Shown here: piece by piece, positions 37,381-46,992 of the stretch
How the letters are laid out: each line of letters starts with the position of its first letter
Position numbering within the stretch: the first letter of the stretch is position 1
Assembly (NCBI GenBank): GCA_023382975.1
Contig: JAHDXO010000030.1
Span: 55,292-119,291 of the forward strand
Length of the DNA stretch: 64,000 bases
Direction of reading: 5' to 3'
Source of the DNA: Pirellulaceae bacterium
GTDB lineage: Bacteria; Planctomycetota; Planctomycetia; Pirellulales; Pirellulaceae
Made by a program: the position numbers and the translations under genes
Notes under the pieces: model-generated
What the model was told of the DNA's origin: nothing
What the model saw: the letters and a program-made list of their open reading frames with translations, nothing else
The model's database searches: none

Positions 37381-38859
37381 ATGCTTGTCTTTCTCAGCGA
37401 CCTACACCTAACCGACGGAACCTGCGGGCCGAATCTGCATCCTGGGGCGTTTCACATTCTGGCCGAACGGTTGCGGTATTTGGCCGCTCGTGCGTCGTGG
37501 CGTGCCGGCGGTGGCTACCAGCCCGTCGAACGCATCGATCTGGTGTTGCTGGGCGACGTCTTCGACTTGATCCGGTCGGAACGTTGGCTGCATCGTCGCG
37601 TAAAGCCGTGGGACGACGTGAATTCGCCGGAGATGGTGCAGACGGTCGCCGAGATCGCCGACCAGATCGCTGTGGTCAACGAGCCGTCGCTGCAGGTGCT
37701 GCGGTCGCTGGTTGTCCAGAACGCGGTCTGGGTGGCCCCGGCAGCCCGTAATGCTCAGCCGGTCTACAACGCTCCTCCACTGCCTGTGTCGGTACGGATT
37801 TTCTACATGGTGGGCAATCATGATTGGATGCTGCGTCTGCGGGGACCGGCATACGATCAGGTCCGGCAGCGGATCGTCCACCAGATGGGACTGGCCAACC
37901 CGCCAGGCCAGCCGTTCCCGCATGATCCGGCGGAATCCGACGTTCTGCTGGAGACGCTGCGCCGCCACCGCGTCATGGCCCGTCACGGCGACATCTTTGA
38001 CCCACTGAATTTCAACGACGATCGCTCGGCGAGCAGCCTGGGCGATGCGCTGGTCGTGCAATTGATCAACCGTTTTGTGTCGGAGGTCGGTCAGCAACTG
38101 CAGCAAGACGCTTCGCCCGCCTTGCGGACCGGGCTGCGCGAACTGCATCACATCCGTCCCGTGCTGCTGGCGCCAGTGTGGATCGAAGGCGTGCTCGAGC
38201 GAGCGTGTACCAATCCGGCCGTGCGGAAGCACGTCAAGCAGATCTGGGACGGTTTGGCGGACGAGCTGTTGGACATGGGGATCGTACGTGACTGCGTCAC
38301 GTGGAGTCCGGTGGAGTTGATCGACGGACTGAGCCGCGCCCTGAAATTCAGCCAGGGACGCTCCGCTGGCTGGGCCACCAAAATCGCAGCTTGGCTCAAC
38401 GGACAACGAGGCGTCGAGACATCGTCCTACTATCCCCATGCACTGGCCGAACCCGACTTCCGCAACCGCCGAGCCCGGCACATCGTCTACGGTCACACGC
38501 ATCAATCCGAAACCGTGCCGCTGGATGCGAGCCACGCCGACGGCTACGTGCTCAACCAGGTCTACTTCAATTGCGGAACATGGCGACGCGTCTATCAACT
38601 GACTCGTATGACGCCGAAGGAACACGAGTTCGTCCCGGCCGAAAACATGACGCTCGTTTCGTTCTTCGAGGGCGACGAACGCGGCGGACGCCCCTTTGAA
38701 CAGTGGACCGGCATGTTGGGTGTCGGCGCCGAAGAAACGGTTCGCCCGCAACGGGCGACGGCAAGAGCCCATCTGGCTGTCCACCCCGCGACGACCGTCC
38801 CCCGAATCACCCCACCCCACTTTGCCGCCGTGTCCCCGCAACGGCCAGTGAAGCCGTAG
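37381..38859 (+). CDS. Metallophosphoesterase
   Basis: A 492-residue calcineurin-like phosphoesterase with the full metal-ligand set: SDLHL (D7, H9), GDVFD (about 59-63), GNHD (about 144), a mid-protein histidine in ARHGDIFDP and GHTH near residue 371. These bind two metal ions for phosphate ester or diester hydrolysis. It lacks a signal peptide. The C-terminal 50 residues are proline-rich and probably disordered. Substrate unknown. Confidence 0.85.
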   Translation: MLVFLSDLHLTDGTCGPNLHPGAFHILAERLRYLAARASWRAGGGYQPVERIDLVLLGDVFDLIRSERWLHRRVKPWDDVNSPEMVQTVAEIADQIAVVNEPSLQVLRSLVVQNAVWVAPAARNAQPVYNAPPLPVSVRIFYMVGNHDWMLRLRGPAYDQVRQRIVHQMGLANPPGQPFPHDPAESDVLLETLRRHRVMARHGDIFDPLNFNDDRSASSLGDALVVQLINRFVSEVGQQLQQDASPALRTGLRELHHIRPVLLAPVWIEGVLERACTNPAVRKHVKQIWDGLADELLDMGIVRDCVTWSPVELIDGLSRALKFSQGRSAGWATKIAAWLNGQRGVETSSYYPHALAEPDFRNRRARHIVYGHTHQSETVPLDASHADGYVLNQVYFNCGTWRRVYQLTRMTPKEHEFVPAENMTLVSFFEGDERGGRPFEQWTGMLGVGAEETVRPQRATARAHLAVHPATTVPRITPPHFAAVSPQRPVKP

Positions 38860-38868
38860 CGATCCGGC

Positions 38869-39261
38869 TCAGGCGAGAACCGCCTGCAATGTCTCGTTCA
38901 GGACGGCGGCCCGGAGAGGCTTGGAGATAAAGGCGTCCATGCCGGCGGCCAAACAGCACCCGCTGTCGGCGGTAGCGGAGACAGCGACCACGGGAATGCG
39001 GCGTCCGGTCGTTCGTTCGCGCTGGCGGATCAGGCCGGTCGCGGTCAAGCCGTCCATGACCGGCATCTCGATATCCATCAAAACGACATCGAAGTCCTCG
39101 ATGTTCAGCAGATCCACCGCCTGCCGTCCATTGCAGGTCACCGTCACCTCGTGGCCCTGCTTGGTCAAGATACGGCGGGCGAGACGCTGATGCAGAACGC
39201 CGTCTTCGACAACCAGTACGCGCAACGGCTCCGACCGGATTTCATCGCTCGTGGTGATCAT
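38869..39261 (-). CDS. Stand-alone response regulator receiver protein
   Basis: A 130-residue CheY-like receiver domain with no output domain. Acidic pair E19-D20, phospho-acceptor D63 (VVLMDIEMPVMDG), S95 in VVAVSATA and K114 in FISKPL are all present, so it should be phosphorylatable. ATG 39261 with AGGGACAGGGCA before it is chosen over the longer frame to 39315. No histidine kinase gene is adjacent; the PAS/SpoIIE phosphatase gene two genes away is a possible partner in signalling. Confidence 0.85.
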   Translation of the reverse strand: MITTSDEIRSEPLRVLVVEDGVLHQRLARRILTKQGHEVTVTCNGRQAVDLLNIEDFDVVLMDIEMPVMDGLTATGLIRQRERTTGRRIPVVAVSATADSGCCLAAGMDAFISKPLRAAVLNETLQAVLA

Positions 39262-39396
39262 TGCCCTGTCCCTTGAAACGCCTCGATGGGTCCGTGTTGG
39301 GAGTGCCGGTCCCATTCAAGAACGATCGACACGCCAAAAAGTATTCGGAAAAAGGTGGCGAATCTTTCGGCGCAGCGACATTCAGACCCAAACGAG

Positions 39397-40398
39397 TCAG
39401 GCGCCGTCGGGGATCAGGACGATCTTACCGGCCAGAGTCCCTGCCTTTTGGAGGGTATTCTGCTCTTGCAGGCGGTGAGCCTCGACCGCTTGCGACAACG
39501 GCAGGACTTTCGAAATGCGAGCCCGCAACCGGCCGTCGGCCAACCAGCGGTTCATGTCGTCGGCGCATGTACGAAGCTCGTCAGGGCTGGCTTTGAACAT
39601 GACCACGCCGTGAAGCGAACACTCCTTGACATAAAACGGCCCCACAGGAAATGGGGGCCTGGCGTCTCGCCCCGCCATCAAAACAACTCGTCCTCGCTCC
39701 GACAGGCAGCCGACAATGCGGTCGAAATCCGGCTCGCGCTGCGTCTCCCAGAAGACGTTGACTCCGGCGGGCGCGAACTGATTCAGAGCCGCGACGACGT
39801 CATCGGTTTTGTAGTTGACGGCAAGGTCGGCTCCCAGTTCCCGGCAGATGGCGACCTTCTCGTCGCTGCCGCCGGTCGCCATAACACGGGCGCCGACAGC
39901 TTTGGCCATCTGGACGACCATGGCTCCCACGCCCCCACTGCCGCCGTTGACGAACAGCGATTCGCCGACTCGCAGTCGGGCGGCGCGGAACAGTCCGAGA
40001 TGGGCCGTGACACCGACCAGCGCGCAAGCGGCGGCGGTCTGGTCGTCGACTCCGGGCGGAGTGGGGTAGAGCCAATTCTGGTAGATCGCACAGTATTCGG
40101 CGAACACGCCTTGGCGGCCCATCAATCCTTGATTGGTTCCCCAGACACGGTCGCCAACTCGAAAGCGATCGGCTGCAGGGCCCCGCGCGACGACTTCTCC
40201 CGCCAAATCGCAACCCACGATGAACGGCATCGGCAAGGGCCAGTAGTTGGCGCCGTTGCGGATGTACGTATCCACCGGGTTGACCGATACCGCGCGAACC
40301 CGAACCAGCACCTCGCCGTCTTTCGGTTCCGGCTGGGGCAGATCGCCGTAGACGATGCAGTCGGCAGGACCAGTCTGGTTGATGTAGGCAGCTTTCAT
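39397..40398 (-). CDS. NADPH:quinone reductase / zinc-independent MDR family oxidoreductase
   Basis: A 333-residue medium-chain dehydrogenase/reductase of the quinone oxidoreductase type. It shows VNPVDTYIRNG (about 42-52), GCDLAGEVV, and the nucleotide-binding GGSGGVGAMVVQMAKAVGA (about 145-163). The usual zinc ligands of alcohol dehydrogenases are missing, which fits the quinone reductase branch. ATG 40398 (KAAYINQTG) is the standard N-terminus; an upstream ATG at 40416 would add six residues. Confidence 0.85.
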   Translation of the reverse strand: MKAAYINQTGPADCIVYGDLPQPEPKDGEVLVRVRAVSVNPVDTYIRNGANYWPLPMPFIVGCDLAGEVVARGPAADRFRVGDRVWGTNQGLMGRQGVFAEYCAIYQNWLYPTPPGVDDQTAAACALVGVTAHLGLFRAARLRVGESLFVNGGSGGVGAMVVQMAKAVGARVMATGGSDEKVAICRELGADLAVNYKTDDVVAALNQFAPAGVNVFWETQREPDFDRIVGCLSERGRVVLMAGRDARPPFPVGPFYVKECSLHGVVMFKASPDELRTCADDMNRWLADGRLRARISKVLPLSQAVEAHRLQEQNTLQKAGTLAGKIVLIPDGA

Positions 40399-40446
40399 GG
40401 CGGAATGCATCTCCAAGGTTAAAGTGTCTTGCCGGAAATCGGTGAA

Positions 40447-43080
40447 TCACAGAGCTTTGGCAACGAGAACGGTGACGTCGTCGTGCTGCTTCTGTCCCGG
40501 ACAGAATTCGCAAACGGCGGCAAACAGCGCATCGATGATCTCCTTGGCCGACTGGTTGCGGTTTCGGCGGACCGCTTCCATCGTGCGATCCCAGCCGAAC
40601 AACTCCTTGCGTGGCGAAATCGCTTCCAGAACTCCGTCGGTCAGGATCAGCAGGAGATCGCCCGATGCCAGCGTTTTCGGGCCGCCTCGCCGCAACGGAG
40701 CGTCAGGGACCACGCCGAGCACCAGTCCGGTGCTTGGCAAGGTTTCGACCACGCCGCTGGCCCGCAGCAAACGCGCCTCGTGTCCCGCTCCGACGTAGAC
40801 GAGACTGCGCTGCTGCGCGTCGACAACCGCCATGAACAGGGTGACGAAAGCCTCCTGCGGCGTATCTTCGGTCAAAAGCATGTTCAGCTTGTGGATCGCC
40901 TCGGCAGGCGGTATACCGCCCCCCAGCATCGCCCGCAGGTATGCGCGGGTCTGCACCATTTGCAGCGCGGGACCAAGTCCGTGGCCAGCGACGTCCCCGA
41001 CGACCAGGGCCAGCGTGCTTTTCGACAACGGAATGAAATCGAAATAGTCGCCGCACGCCTCCGAGGCTGGGAACACCGCACCGGCCACATCGAAGCCAGG
41101 CAACTGAGGTGCCGATTTCGGGTACAGGTGTTGCTGGACGCGCCGCGCCGCCTGCAGTTCCTGCTCGGTTCGAATCCGCCGACTGCGTTCGGTCGTGTCG
41201 CGGAACGTCACCACGGCGCCGACCAATTGACCACGTTCCTCGAGCGGCGTGCTGCGGTACTCGACCGGAAACGGCGTGCCGTCCCGACGCAGGAACATCT
41301 TGTCATGGACTTCATGAACCTGCCCGGTGCGCAACGCCGCTTGGATCGGATTCTCGTCGATCTGGACCGGCGAACCGTCCATCTGCGTTTGGGGAACTTC
41401 CACGAAATGGACGCCCCCGATCATCTCCACCGCGGTCTTGCCGAGCATGTCTTTCGCTGCCGGGTTGGAGAACGTCACCTTGCCGTCCCGGTCGACTCCG
41501 AAGATCCCTTCGCCGATCGAGTTCAGAATCAACTCCATGCGGCGCTGCACGCGTTCGACCTGGTGATGGTCGCGCACGCGGTCGGAGATGTCGGTCGAAA
41601 TTCCGGCGATCGCATAGACGATCCCTTCCGAATCCCGCAACGGAAACTTGACGGAGATGTACGTGTGCGGGCCATCGTCGTGCGGAGCAATCTCTTCGAC
41701 CTTCAAGACGTCGCCGGACTCCAGCACCCGCCGATCGTTGGCCCGGAACGCGTCGGCCAACTCGCGCGGAAAAATGTCGTGATCCGTCTTTCCCACAACT
41801 TGCGTCCGACTCACGTTGAAGAGGATCTCGAACTGGCGGTTGATCAGCAGATAGCGCCCCCTGGCATCCTTCAAGTACACCACAGCCGTCGCGTTGTCCA
41901 GGATTTGGTCCAGGCGCCGGTCGCTTTCGGTCAGCGCTTTTTGCGTTTCGATCTTCTCACTGAGATCGACGACGGTGCAAGCCACCATGCGACGGTTCTG
42001 CATCATCATCGGAGTCAGAGCGACATCCACCGGGAATTCGTGCCCGTCTTTGTGGCGACCGCACAAGGGACTGCCTGTGCCGATCGGACGGGGAACCGGC
42101 GTTTGCAGATATTTCGCCCTGGCACCCCGATGCCCCTGGTGGAACCTCTCCGGGATCAACAACTCGATCTCTTGGCCTTGCAGTTCATCCGCCGTGTATC
42201 CGAACTGCAACTCGGCCTGCGGGTTCATAAAGACGATTCGCCCGTCGGCGTCGACAAGAATGATGCCCGTGGGCGCCGTCTCGACCAACTGCCGAAAACG
42301 CTCCTCGGCCCACCGGTGCTCCGAGACGTCCTTGAGACAACCGATCAGCTTGTCCGACAGAACGTCGCCGTTGCGAGCAAACTGGGCATCGTCCCGAACG
42401 TGAATACAGGCTCCGTCGCGACGCTGGACGCGGTACTCCAGGTGAATCGGAAGCCTGTCCGCCCGCGCCTGCTCGTAAGCCCGACTCGCCTTGGCACGGT
42501 CGTCGGGATGGATGCGCTGCATCCAAGCGTTCAAACCGCCGTCGAGTTCCTCGTCCGCAACGCCGAACATGCTGGAGGCATTGCGGCCCCAGGCGATGCG
42601 TTCCGTCGCGACATCCCACTCGTACAGCACATTGCCGCTGGCCTGCGCCGCCGCATCGTAGCGGTTCTTCCAGGCCAACAATTCCAACTGCAACCGCTTC
42701 TGTTCCGTGACATCGTGGCAGACCACCAACAGTTCGTCCTCGCCCGGCGACGCCGGCGGACAGGAGCAGGCCAACCAACGGAGCGAACCGTCGCGGTGAA
42801 CGCAGCGACATTCGAAGTCAACCGTCTCCTCGCCGTTGCCGGAGGCTCGTATCCGATCGCGTACCCGCTGGTGATCCTCCGGCACAATGAAGTCGAAAAC
42901 GAGTCGCCCCAGCACCTCTGAGGGACTGCGGCCCAGGATTCGTTCCATCGGCGAATTGACCAGCCGGATGATGCCCTGAAGATCGACGATGACAAACAGA
43001 TCCAGGGACGCGGCAAAAAAGCGAGCCTCCCGCTCCAGTTCGCGGATGCTCCGGTTCGGCGATGACTCGTACTGAGACAT
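40447..43080 (-). CDS. Five-PAS-domain SpoIIE-type serine phosphatase
   Basis: An 877-residue cytoplasmic signalling protein. At least five PAS/PAC units follow one another (blocks starting near residues 20, 150, 265, 395 and 525, each with a PAC tail such as VCHDVTEQK, DVSEHRWAEE, VVDLSEKIE and ISTDISD). The C-terminal 240 residues are a PP2C/SpoIIE phosphatase: QHLYPKSAPQLPGFDVAG, GDYFDF and VVGDVAGHGLGPAL, ending with KQHDDVTVLVAKAL. These proteins typically dephosphorylate anti-sigma-factor antagonists in stress signalling. No partner gene is adjacent. Confidence 0.9.
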   Translation of the reverse strand: MSQYESSPNRSIRELEREARFFAASLDLFVIVDLQGIIRLVNSPMERILGRSPSEVLGRLVFDFIVPEDHQRVRDRIRASGNGEETVDFECRCVHRDGSLRWLACSCPPASPGEDELLVVCHDVTEQKRLQLELLAWKNRYDAAAQASGNVLYEWDVATERIAWGRNASSMFGVADEELDGGLNAWMQRIHPDDRAKASRAYEQARADRLPIHLEYRVQRRDGACIHVRDDAQFARNGDVLSDKLIGCLKDVSEHRWAEERFRQLVETAPTGIILVDADGRIVFMNPQAELQFGYTADELQGQEIELLIPERFHQGHRGARAKYLQTPVPRPIGTGSPLCGRHKDGHEFPVDVALTPMMMQNRRMVACTVVDLSEKIETQKALTESDRRLDQILDNATAVVYLKDARGRYLLINRQFEILFNVSRTQVVGKTDHDIFPRELADAFRANDRRVLESGDVLKVEEIAPHDDGPHTYISVKFPLRDSEGIVYAIAGISTDISDRVRDHHQVERVQRRMELILNSIGEGIFGVDRDGKVTFSNPAAKDMLGKTAVEMIGGVHFVEVPQTQMDGSPVQIDENPIQAALRTGQVHEVHDKMFLRRDGTPFPVEYRSTPLEERGQLVGAVVTFRDTTERSRRIRTEQELQAARRVQQHLYPKSAPQLPGFDVAGAVFPASEACGDYFDFIPLSKSTLALVVGDVAGHGLGPALQMVQTRAYLRAMLGGGIPPAEAIHKLNMLLTEDTPQEAFVTLFMAVVDAQQRSLVYVGAGHEARLLRASGVVETLPSTGLVLGVVPDAPLRRGGPKTLASGDLLLILTDGVLEAISPRKELFGWDRTMEAVRRNRNQSAKEIIDALFAAVCEFCPGQKQHDDVTVLVAKAL

Positions 43081-43276
43081 GACAGTCGTGTCGCTGTGCG
43101 GCCGAGAATTGGGAATAGCGAAGCAGGCGGCAAAGGGGTTTCCTACCCGTTCGATTCAATGTAACCTAATGGCGTTCGATTGTCGACAGCCCGGATGGTC
43201 CGCGGCCAACCACAGCGTTTCCGCGTACCGGTCCACGGGTTTCACGTTCGTTCAGCATCCGCAGGGAGAATCTCCG

Positions 43277-43984
43277 ATGATTGGTCGCGTTTCGAGTATC
43301 GGCTGGATCTTGTCGCTCTTCGTCATAGCCGTGGTTGCTGCCGAGGAGAAGACGGCGGTTCCGACCGGCGGCCCGTGCCCCGACGAGGCTGAGGAAGGGT
43401 TCATCTCGATCTTCGACGGCAAGACGCTCGATGGCTGGATCGGACTGAACGACGACAAGGACAGCTACTACGCAGAAGACGGCATCTTGATCTGCAAGGA
43501 CACGGGCAAGGTTCACATCTTCACCGAAAAAGAGTACGCAAACTTCGTTCTTCGGCTCCAGATCAAGATGGATCCCGGCGGGAATAACGGGATTGGCATC
43601 CGTGCCGACGTTTCGCGAACGCCCCACTTGCACGGCATGGAGATCCAGGTTCTGGACGATGACTACTACGCGGACGGCGATCCGATCACATTGAAGAATT
43701 ATCAACATCACGGCTCGATCTACGGCCTGGTGCCGGCGAAGACGGGACACCTGAAACCCGCTGGCCAGTGGAACGACCAAGAGATTGTTTGCGACGGCCG
43801 CCGCGTGAAAGTCACGTTGAACGGAACCGTGATCGTCGATGCGGACCTGGACCAAGTGACGCCACTGGACGGCCAAGACCACCCCGGCCTGAAGTACACC
43901 AAAGGCCGCATCGGTCTGCATGCCCACGGCAATTACGGCGCCGAGGTGTTTTTCCGGAACCTGCGGGTGAAAGAGTTGCCTTAG
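43277..43984 (+). CDS. Secreted DUF1080 (3-keto-disaccharide hydrolase-like) protein
   Basis: A 235-residue exported single-domain DUF1080 protein. After a short leader it reads FISIFDGKTLDGWIG, DSYYAEDGILICKD, then NFVLRLQIKMDPGGNNG and GLHAHGNYGAEVFFRNLRVK. AGGGAGA lies 7 bases before ATG 43277. Compared with the copy at 17505 it keeps the G-N-N-G-I-G loop seen in many family members. It is followed 24 bases later by a toroid-fold protein gene. Confidence 0.85.
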   Translation: MIGRVSSIGWILSLFVIAVVAAEEKTAVPTGGPCPDEAEEGFISIFDGKTLDGWIGLNDDKDSYYAEDGILICKDTGKVHIFTEKEYANFVLRLQIKMDPGGNNGIGIRADVSRTPHLHGMEIQVLDDDYYADGDPITLKNYQHHGSIYGLVPAKTGHLKPAGQWNDQEIVCDGRRVKVTLNGTVIVDADLDQVTPLDGQDHPGLKYTKGRIGLHAHGNYGAEVFFRNLRVKELP

Positions 43985-44008
43985 CACCAACCAGCGAGGA
44001 AGCGAATC

Positions 44009-45214
44009 ATGAATTGGCGAATCACCGATCCCCAACATCTCCTGCAAGCGGTGCGAGTTGCGTTGCGGCAGGGTGGTGAGTACCTGGTTGGACGGATGGC
44101 GCCGGACGGCCCCATCCTGCGCGAACGCTGCGTCAGCTACATCCACAAGGTCAGTTGGGGAATGTGGTCGGCCGGAGTGGATCACGCGGTGATTCGCCGC
44201 TTGCTCGACTGGGCGTTGAGCGAAGCGTTGCGCGACAACGGGGATTTTTTCTTTCCCGACGAACCGCCGGAGTACAAGGACTATCAGCGGGCGTACCGGC
44301 CGCTGAATTTCTGCCGCGTCGCGGTTTGGCTCGACCATCCGCTGATCCACGAACCGCGAGTCTTGCAGCGGCTGTTGCAGTACCAGCACGACTTGTCCGG
44401 CGGCTGCTTTCACTACATCGGCGAAGATCCGGACAACCCGCAGCCGGCACCGTCCATCGGTGTCTTGAACACGGCGTTTATGGGTTTCCTGACCGCCGAT
44501 CTCGAACTGCGCGACCGCGCCCGCGCGGCCGGCGATTGGTTCTTGCGCTGGATTGAGGCCAATCGCGACGCCATGTCCGCCGGGCAGATCTACACCCAGG
44601 TGACGGCCGACGGCCAACTGATCACCGACGTGCCGCCGGGCGAGCGAATCACCAAGATCGTCGATACGCAGCATCCCAAGCAGGAGTTCTGGCAGATCGG
44701 CGCCAGCATGGCCTATCTGACTTATCTTTACGACGTGATGCAGAGCCGCTGGGACTGCTCGGAAACCGACGCCCGTCCCTACCTGGACGGGGCGCTGGAG
44801 CTGCTGGCCTTCGAGTCGCAGATGCCGTTGGACACGTATCTATGGCCCTCGAAATGCAAGGTCGGCTGGGGCGCGGGCGAACTGCTGCGCGTGCTGACAA
44901 AGTACCAACCGGGCGACGCTGCCAACCTGGATCTGGCGTACCGGATCGCCGAGCGAGTGGCGGTGTTCACGTTCATGGACAACCAGTTGCCGTCGGGCAG
45001 TTGGTCGTGCATGCACTATCCGATGGACGAGCGGATTGCCGAGATGGCGTTCAGCTACAAACCGCTGAAAGACACCGTCTGTGTGCCGAGCCAAGCGATT
45101 CCCGGCTCGAACACCATCTTTCTGCCCCCCGAGGAGATCACCGGCGAATTCCTCGGCGAAATGAAAGCTATCGAACAGGGCTTGACCGCCTGGATCGCCG
45201 CGAACCTTTCCTGA
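44009..45214 (+). CDS. Hypothetical protein with alpha/alpha-toroid (terpene cyclase/glucanase-like) features
   Basis: A 401-residue protein without a signal peptide. Repeated helical blocks with aromatic and Gly residues (LNFCRVAVWLDHPLIHEPRV, SIGVLNTAFMGFLTADLELR, WQIGASMAYLTYLYD, KVGWGAGELLRVL) suggest an (alpha/alpha)6 toroid such as found in glycosidases, polyprenyl cyclases or lyases. I cannot name the family. It is probably co-transcribed with the DUF1080 gene before it, which would suit a sugar-related role. Confidence 0.6.
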   Translation: MNWRITDPQHLLQAVRVALRQGGEYLVGRMAPDGPILRERCVSYIHKVSWGMWSAGVDHAVIRRLLDWALSEALRDNGDFFFPDEPPEYKDYQRAYRPLNFCRVAVWLDHPLIHEPRVLQRLLQYQHDLSGGCFHYIGEDPDNPQPAPSIGVLNTAFMGFLTADLELRDRARAAGDWFLRWIEANRDAMSAGQIYTQVTADGQLITDVPPGERITKIVDTQHPKQEFWQIGASMAYLTYLYDVMQSRWDCSETDARPYLDGALELLAFESQMPLDTYLWPSKCKVGWGAGELLRVLTKYQPGDAANLDLAYRIAERVAVFTFMDNQLPSGSWSCMHYPMDERIAEMAFSYKPLKDTVCVPSQAIPGSNTIFLPPEEITGEFLGEMKAIEQGLTAWIAANLS

Positions 45215-45324
45215 TCGCCGTCGTCTTTTTGGTCGGCGATGTCGTCTGTCCGGCGGCGCGCGGGGCACTTTGGCACAGTTTGGCCCCGCGCGTTCCGTGT
45301 ACGGGTTCTGAACGGGCGGCATCA

Positions 45325-45400
45325 ATTCGGTTAGCTCAGAAGGAAGAGCACCAGTCTCAGGGGCTGGCTGTCGCGGGTTCGACTCCCGTACCGACCACCA
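45325..45400 (+). tRNA. tRNA-like gene with CAG anticodon (Leu codon), class I shape, CCA encoded
   Basis: D arm GCTC...GAGC, anticodon arm CCAGT/CTCAGGG/GCTGG, five-base variable loop, T arm with TTCGACT, then discriminator A and encoded CCA. U8 and A9 are present. The anticodon CAG reads a leucine codon, yet leucine tRNAs normally have a long variable arm. The acceptor stem ATTCGGT/ACCGACC lacks pairing at 1:72 and 2:71. It is either a decayed tRNA or a non-standard one. Confidence 0.6.
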
Positions 45401-45839
45401 AACTGTCGGCTGGTAACCGACACCACGAGACGCTGAAAACGTCTTGAACCACGAAGCCTGAAGGAGGCGGACGTCCGCCGGATCGGAACTGTCGCGATGG
45501 ACCTAGCGCGAAATCGCTTGCGGTTCGCGCGCGGGAGACGCGGCGGTTCAGCACCGGACGACGCCCTGCAGTGCGCGGATTCCGCGCCGGTCGTTCCGCA
45601 GCCGAAGCACACGGAGTCGTCCGTCGTAACCGGACCGGCATCCCTCGGGAAGCCGCGACGGGCGGCGGAACGCACCGGCGTCCGGACGCTGCGGAAGCCG
45701 ATCGCTCAAACGCACTCCGCGATCATCCCGTGTGATCCGCGAACGTTTCGCCTCCCGAAGGTGTCGTTGTACTGAATCGGAGCTTCCACCGAACAAGCTC
45801 GGCGTGAAGCAAGCCAAGCGGAAGGAAAGGGGATCGAGT
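45401..45839. other. Intergenic region between tRNA and slipin gene
   Basis: 439 bases. A short inverted repeat AGACG/CGTCT follows the tRNA near 45440 and the palindrome GGCGGACGTCCGCC occurs near 45470. Neither is followed by a T run. No gene is supported. Confidence 0.35.
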
Positions 45840-46946
45840 ATGTTCTTCGTCAATCGCTACAAGATCCGCAGTTTTGAAATGGGCCTGTTGCTGCGCGACG
45901 GCGAGTTCCGCCGCCTGCTGCCGCCGGGTACGCATTGGATCTTCAGCCTGACGGGCCGGGTCCGCGTCGAGGTGGTTTCGCAGCGCGCCCCCTGGTTGGT
46001 CCATGAGCAACTCGATCTGATCGTCAAGTCGGGAGCGTTGAAAGACCGCGCCCTGGTCGTCGACCTGAAAGACCACCAACGGGCGCTGGTCTGGATCGAC
46101 AACCGCTTCAGCCAGATTCTGATGCCGGGACTGTACGCCTGCTGGACAGGCCAGAAGGACGTGCGAGTCGAGCTGCTTGACGTTGGCAACGCGAGGTTCG
46201 AGCACGGCGCCCTGAAAGTCATCGCCCGCACGGCGCTGGCATCCCGCGCGTTGGATGTATGCACGGTCCAGCGCGACCATGTTGGCGTCCTGTACATCGA
46301 CGGAGCGTACGTCGACACGCTAGCGCCGGGGCTGTATGCCTTCTGGAAGGGGCAGTCTGAGGCCAAGGTGGTCGAGGTGGATCTGCGGGAGACGATGATC
46401 GACGTCGGCGGCCAGGACATCATGACGGCCGACAAGGTGACGCTGCGGTTGAACGCCGTCGCGACCTACAAGATCGTCGACGCCCGCAAGGCAGTCAGCC
46501 AGACGGACGACGTGCGGCAGGCACTTTACCGCGAGACGCAGTTGGTGCTGCGGGCCGTCGTGGGCGCCCGCGAGCTGGACGCCTTCCTGACGGAGAAGGA
46601 AACGGTCGCCCAGGAGATCGAAGCGGGCATCCAGCACCGCGCCGGCGACTTGGGGCTGGAGATCGTGTCGCTGGGCATCCGCGACGTGATCCTGCCGGGC
46701 GACATGAAGGATCTGATGAACCGGGTTACCGAGGCCAAGAAAGCGGCCGAAGCCAACCTGATCGCACGGCGCGAGGAAACCGCCGCCATGCGGAGCCAGG
46801 CGAACACGGCGAAGATCCTGCAGGACAATCCAACCCTGATGCGATTGCGCGAGCTGGAAGTCCTGGAGAGGATCGCCGCCGGCGGCAAGTTGAACGTCGT
46901 CCTGGGCGAGAAAGGACTCGCCGACCGCGTCATCAACCTGCTGTGA
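45840..46946 (+). CDS. Slipin family (SPFH/band 7) protein
   Basis: A 368-residue SPFH-domain protein. An N-terminal region of about 160 residues (FVNRYKIRSFEMGLLLRDGE, LPPGTHWIF) precedes the SPFH core (VEVDLRETMIDVGGQDIMT, then LNAVATYKIVD), and a coiled segment (VTEAKKAAEANLIARREET) ends the protein. No strong membrane helix is visible. Slipin genes of this two-part form occur in some bacterial RNA-repair or stress loci. AAAGGGGA precedes ATG 45840. The comM relic follows. Confidence 0.85.
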   Translation: MFFVNRYKIRSFEMGLLLRDGEFRRLLPPGTHWIFSLTGRVRVEVVSQRAPWLVHEQLDLIVKSGALKDRALVVDLKDHQRALVWIDNRFSQILMPGLYACWTGQKDVRVELLDVGNARFEHGALKVIARTALASRALDVCTVQRDHVGVLYIDGAYVDTLAPGLYAFWKGQSEAKVVEVDLRETMIDVGGQDIMTADKVTLRLNAVATYKIVDARKAVSQTDDVRQALYRETQLVLRAVVGARELDAFLTEKETVAQEIEAGIQHRAGDLGLEIVSLGIRDVILPGDMKDLMNRVTEAKKAAEANLIARREETAAMRSQANTAKILQDNPTLMRLRELEVLERIAAGGKLNVVLGEKGLADRVINLL

Positions 46947-46965
46947 CATCGTCCAAAGCGGGACT

Positions 46966-46992
46966 GGCTCCGGCGCATGGATGCCCGGAGCC
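46966..46992 (+). repeat. Hairpin with GGCTCCGG arms after the slipin gene
   Basis: GGCTCCGG and CCGGAGCC form an 8-bp stem with an 11-base loop, beginning 20 bases after the slipin stop. The left arm continues a GGGACTGGCTCC word that recurs at 50395 and, partly, near 49470. It overlaps the start of the comM relic. It could slow or stop transcription, but no T run follows. Confidence 0.5.

Noticed and set aside
40429..42921. 830-codon plus-strand frame over the PAS/SpoIIE gene
   Set aside because: Mirror frame; the minus strand encodes recognisable PAS and SpoIIE domains.
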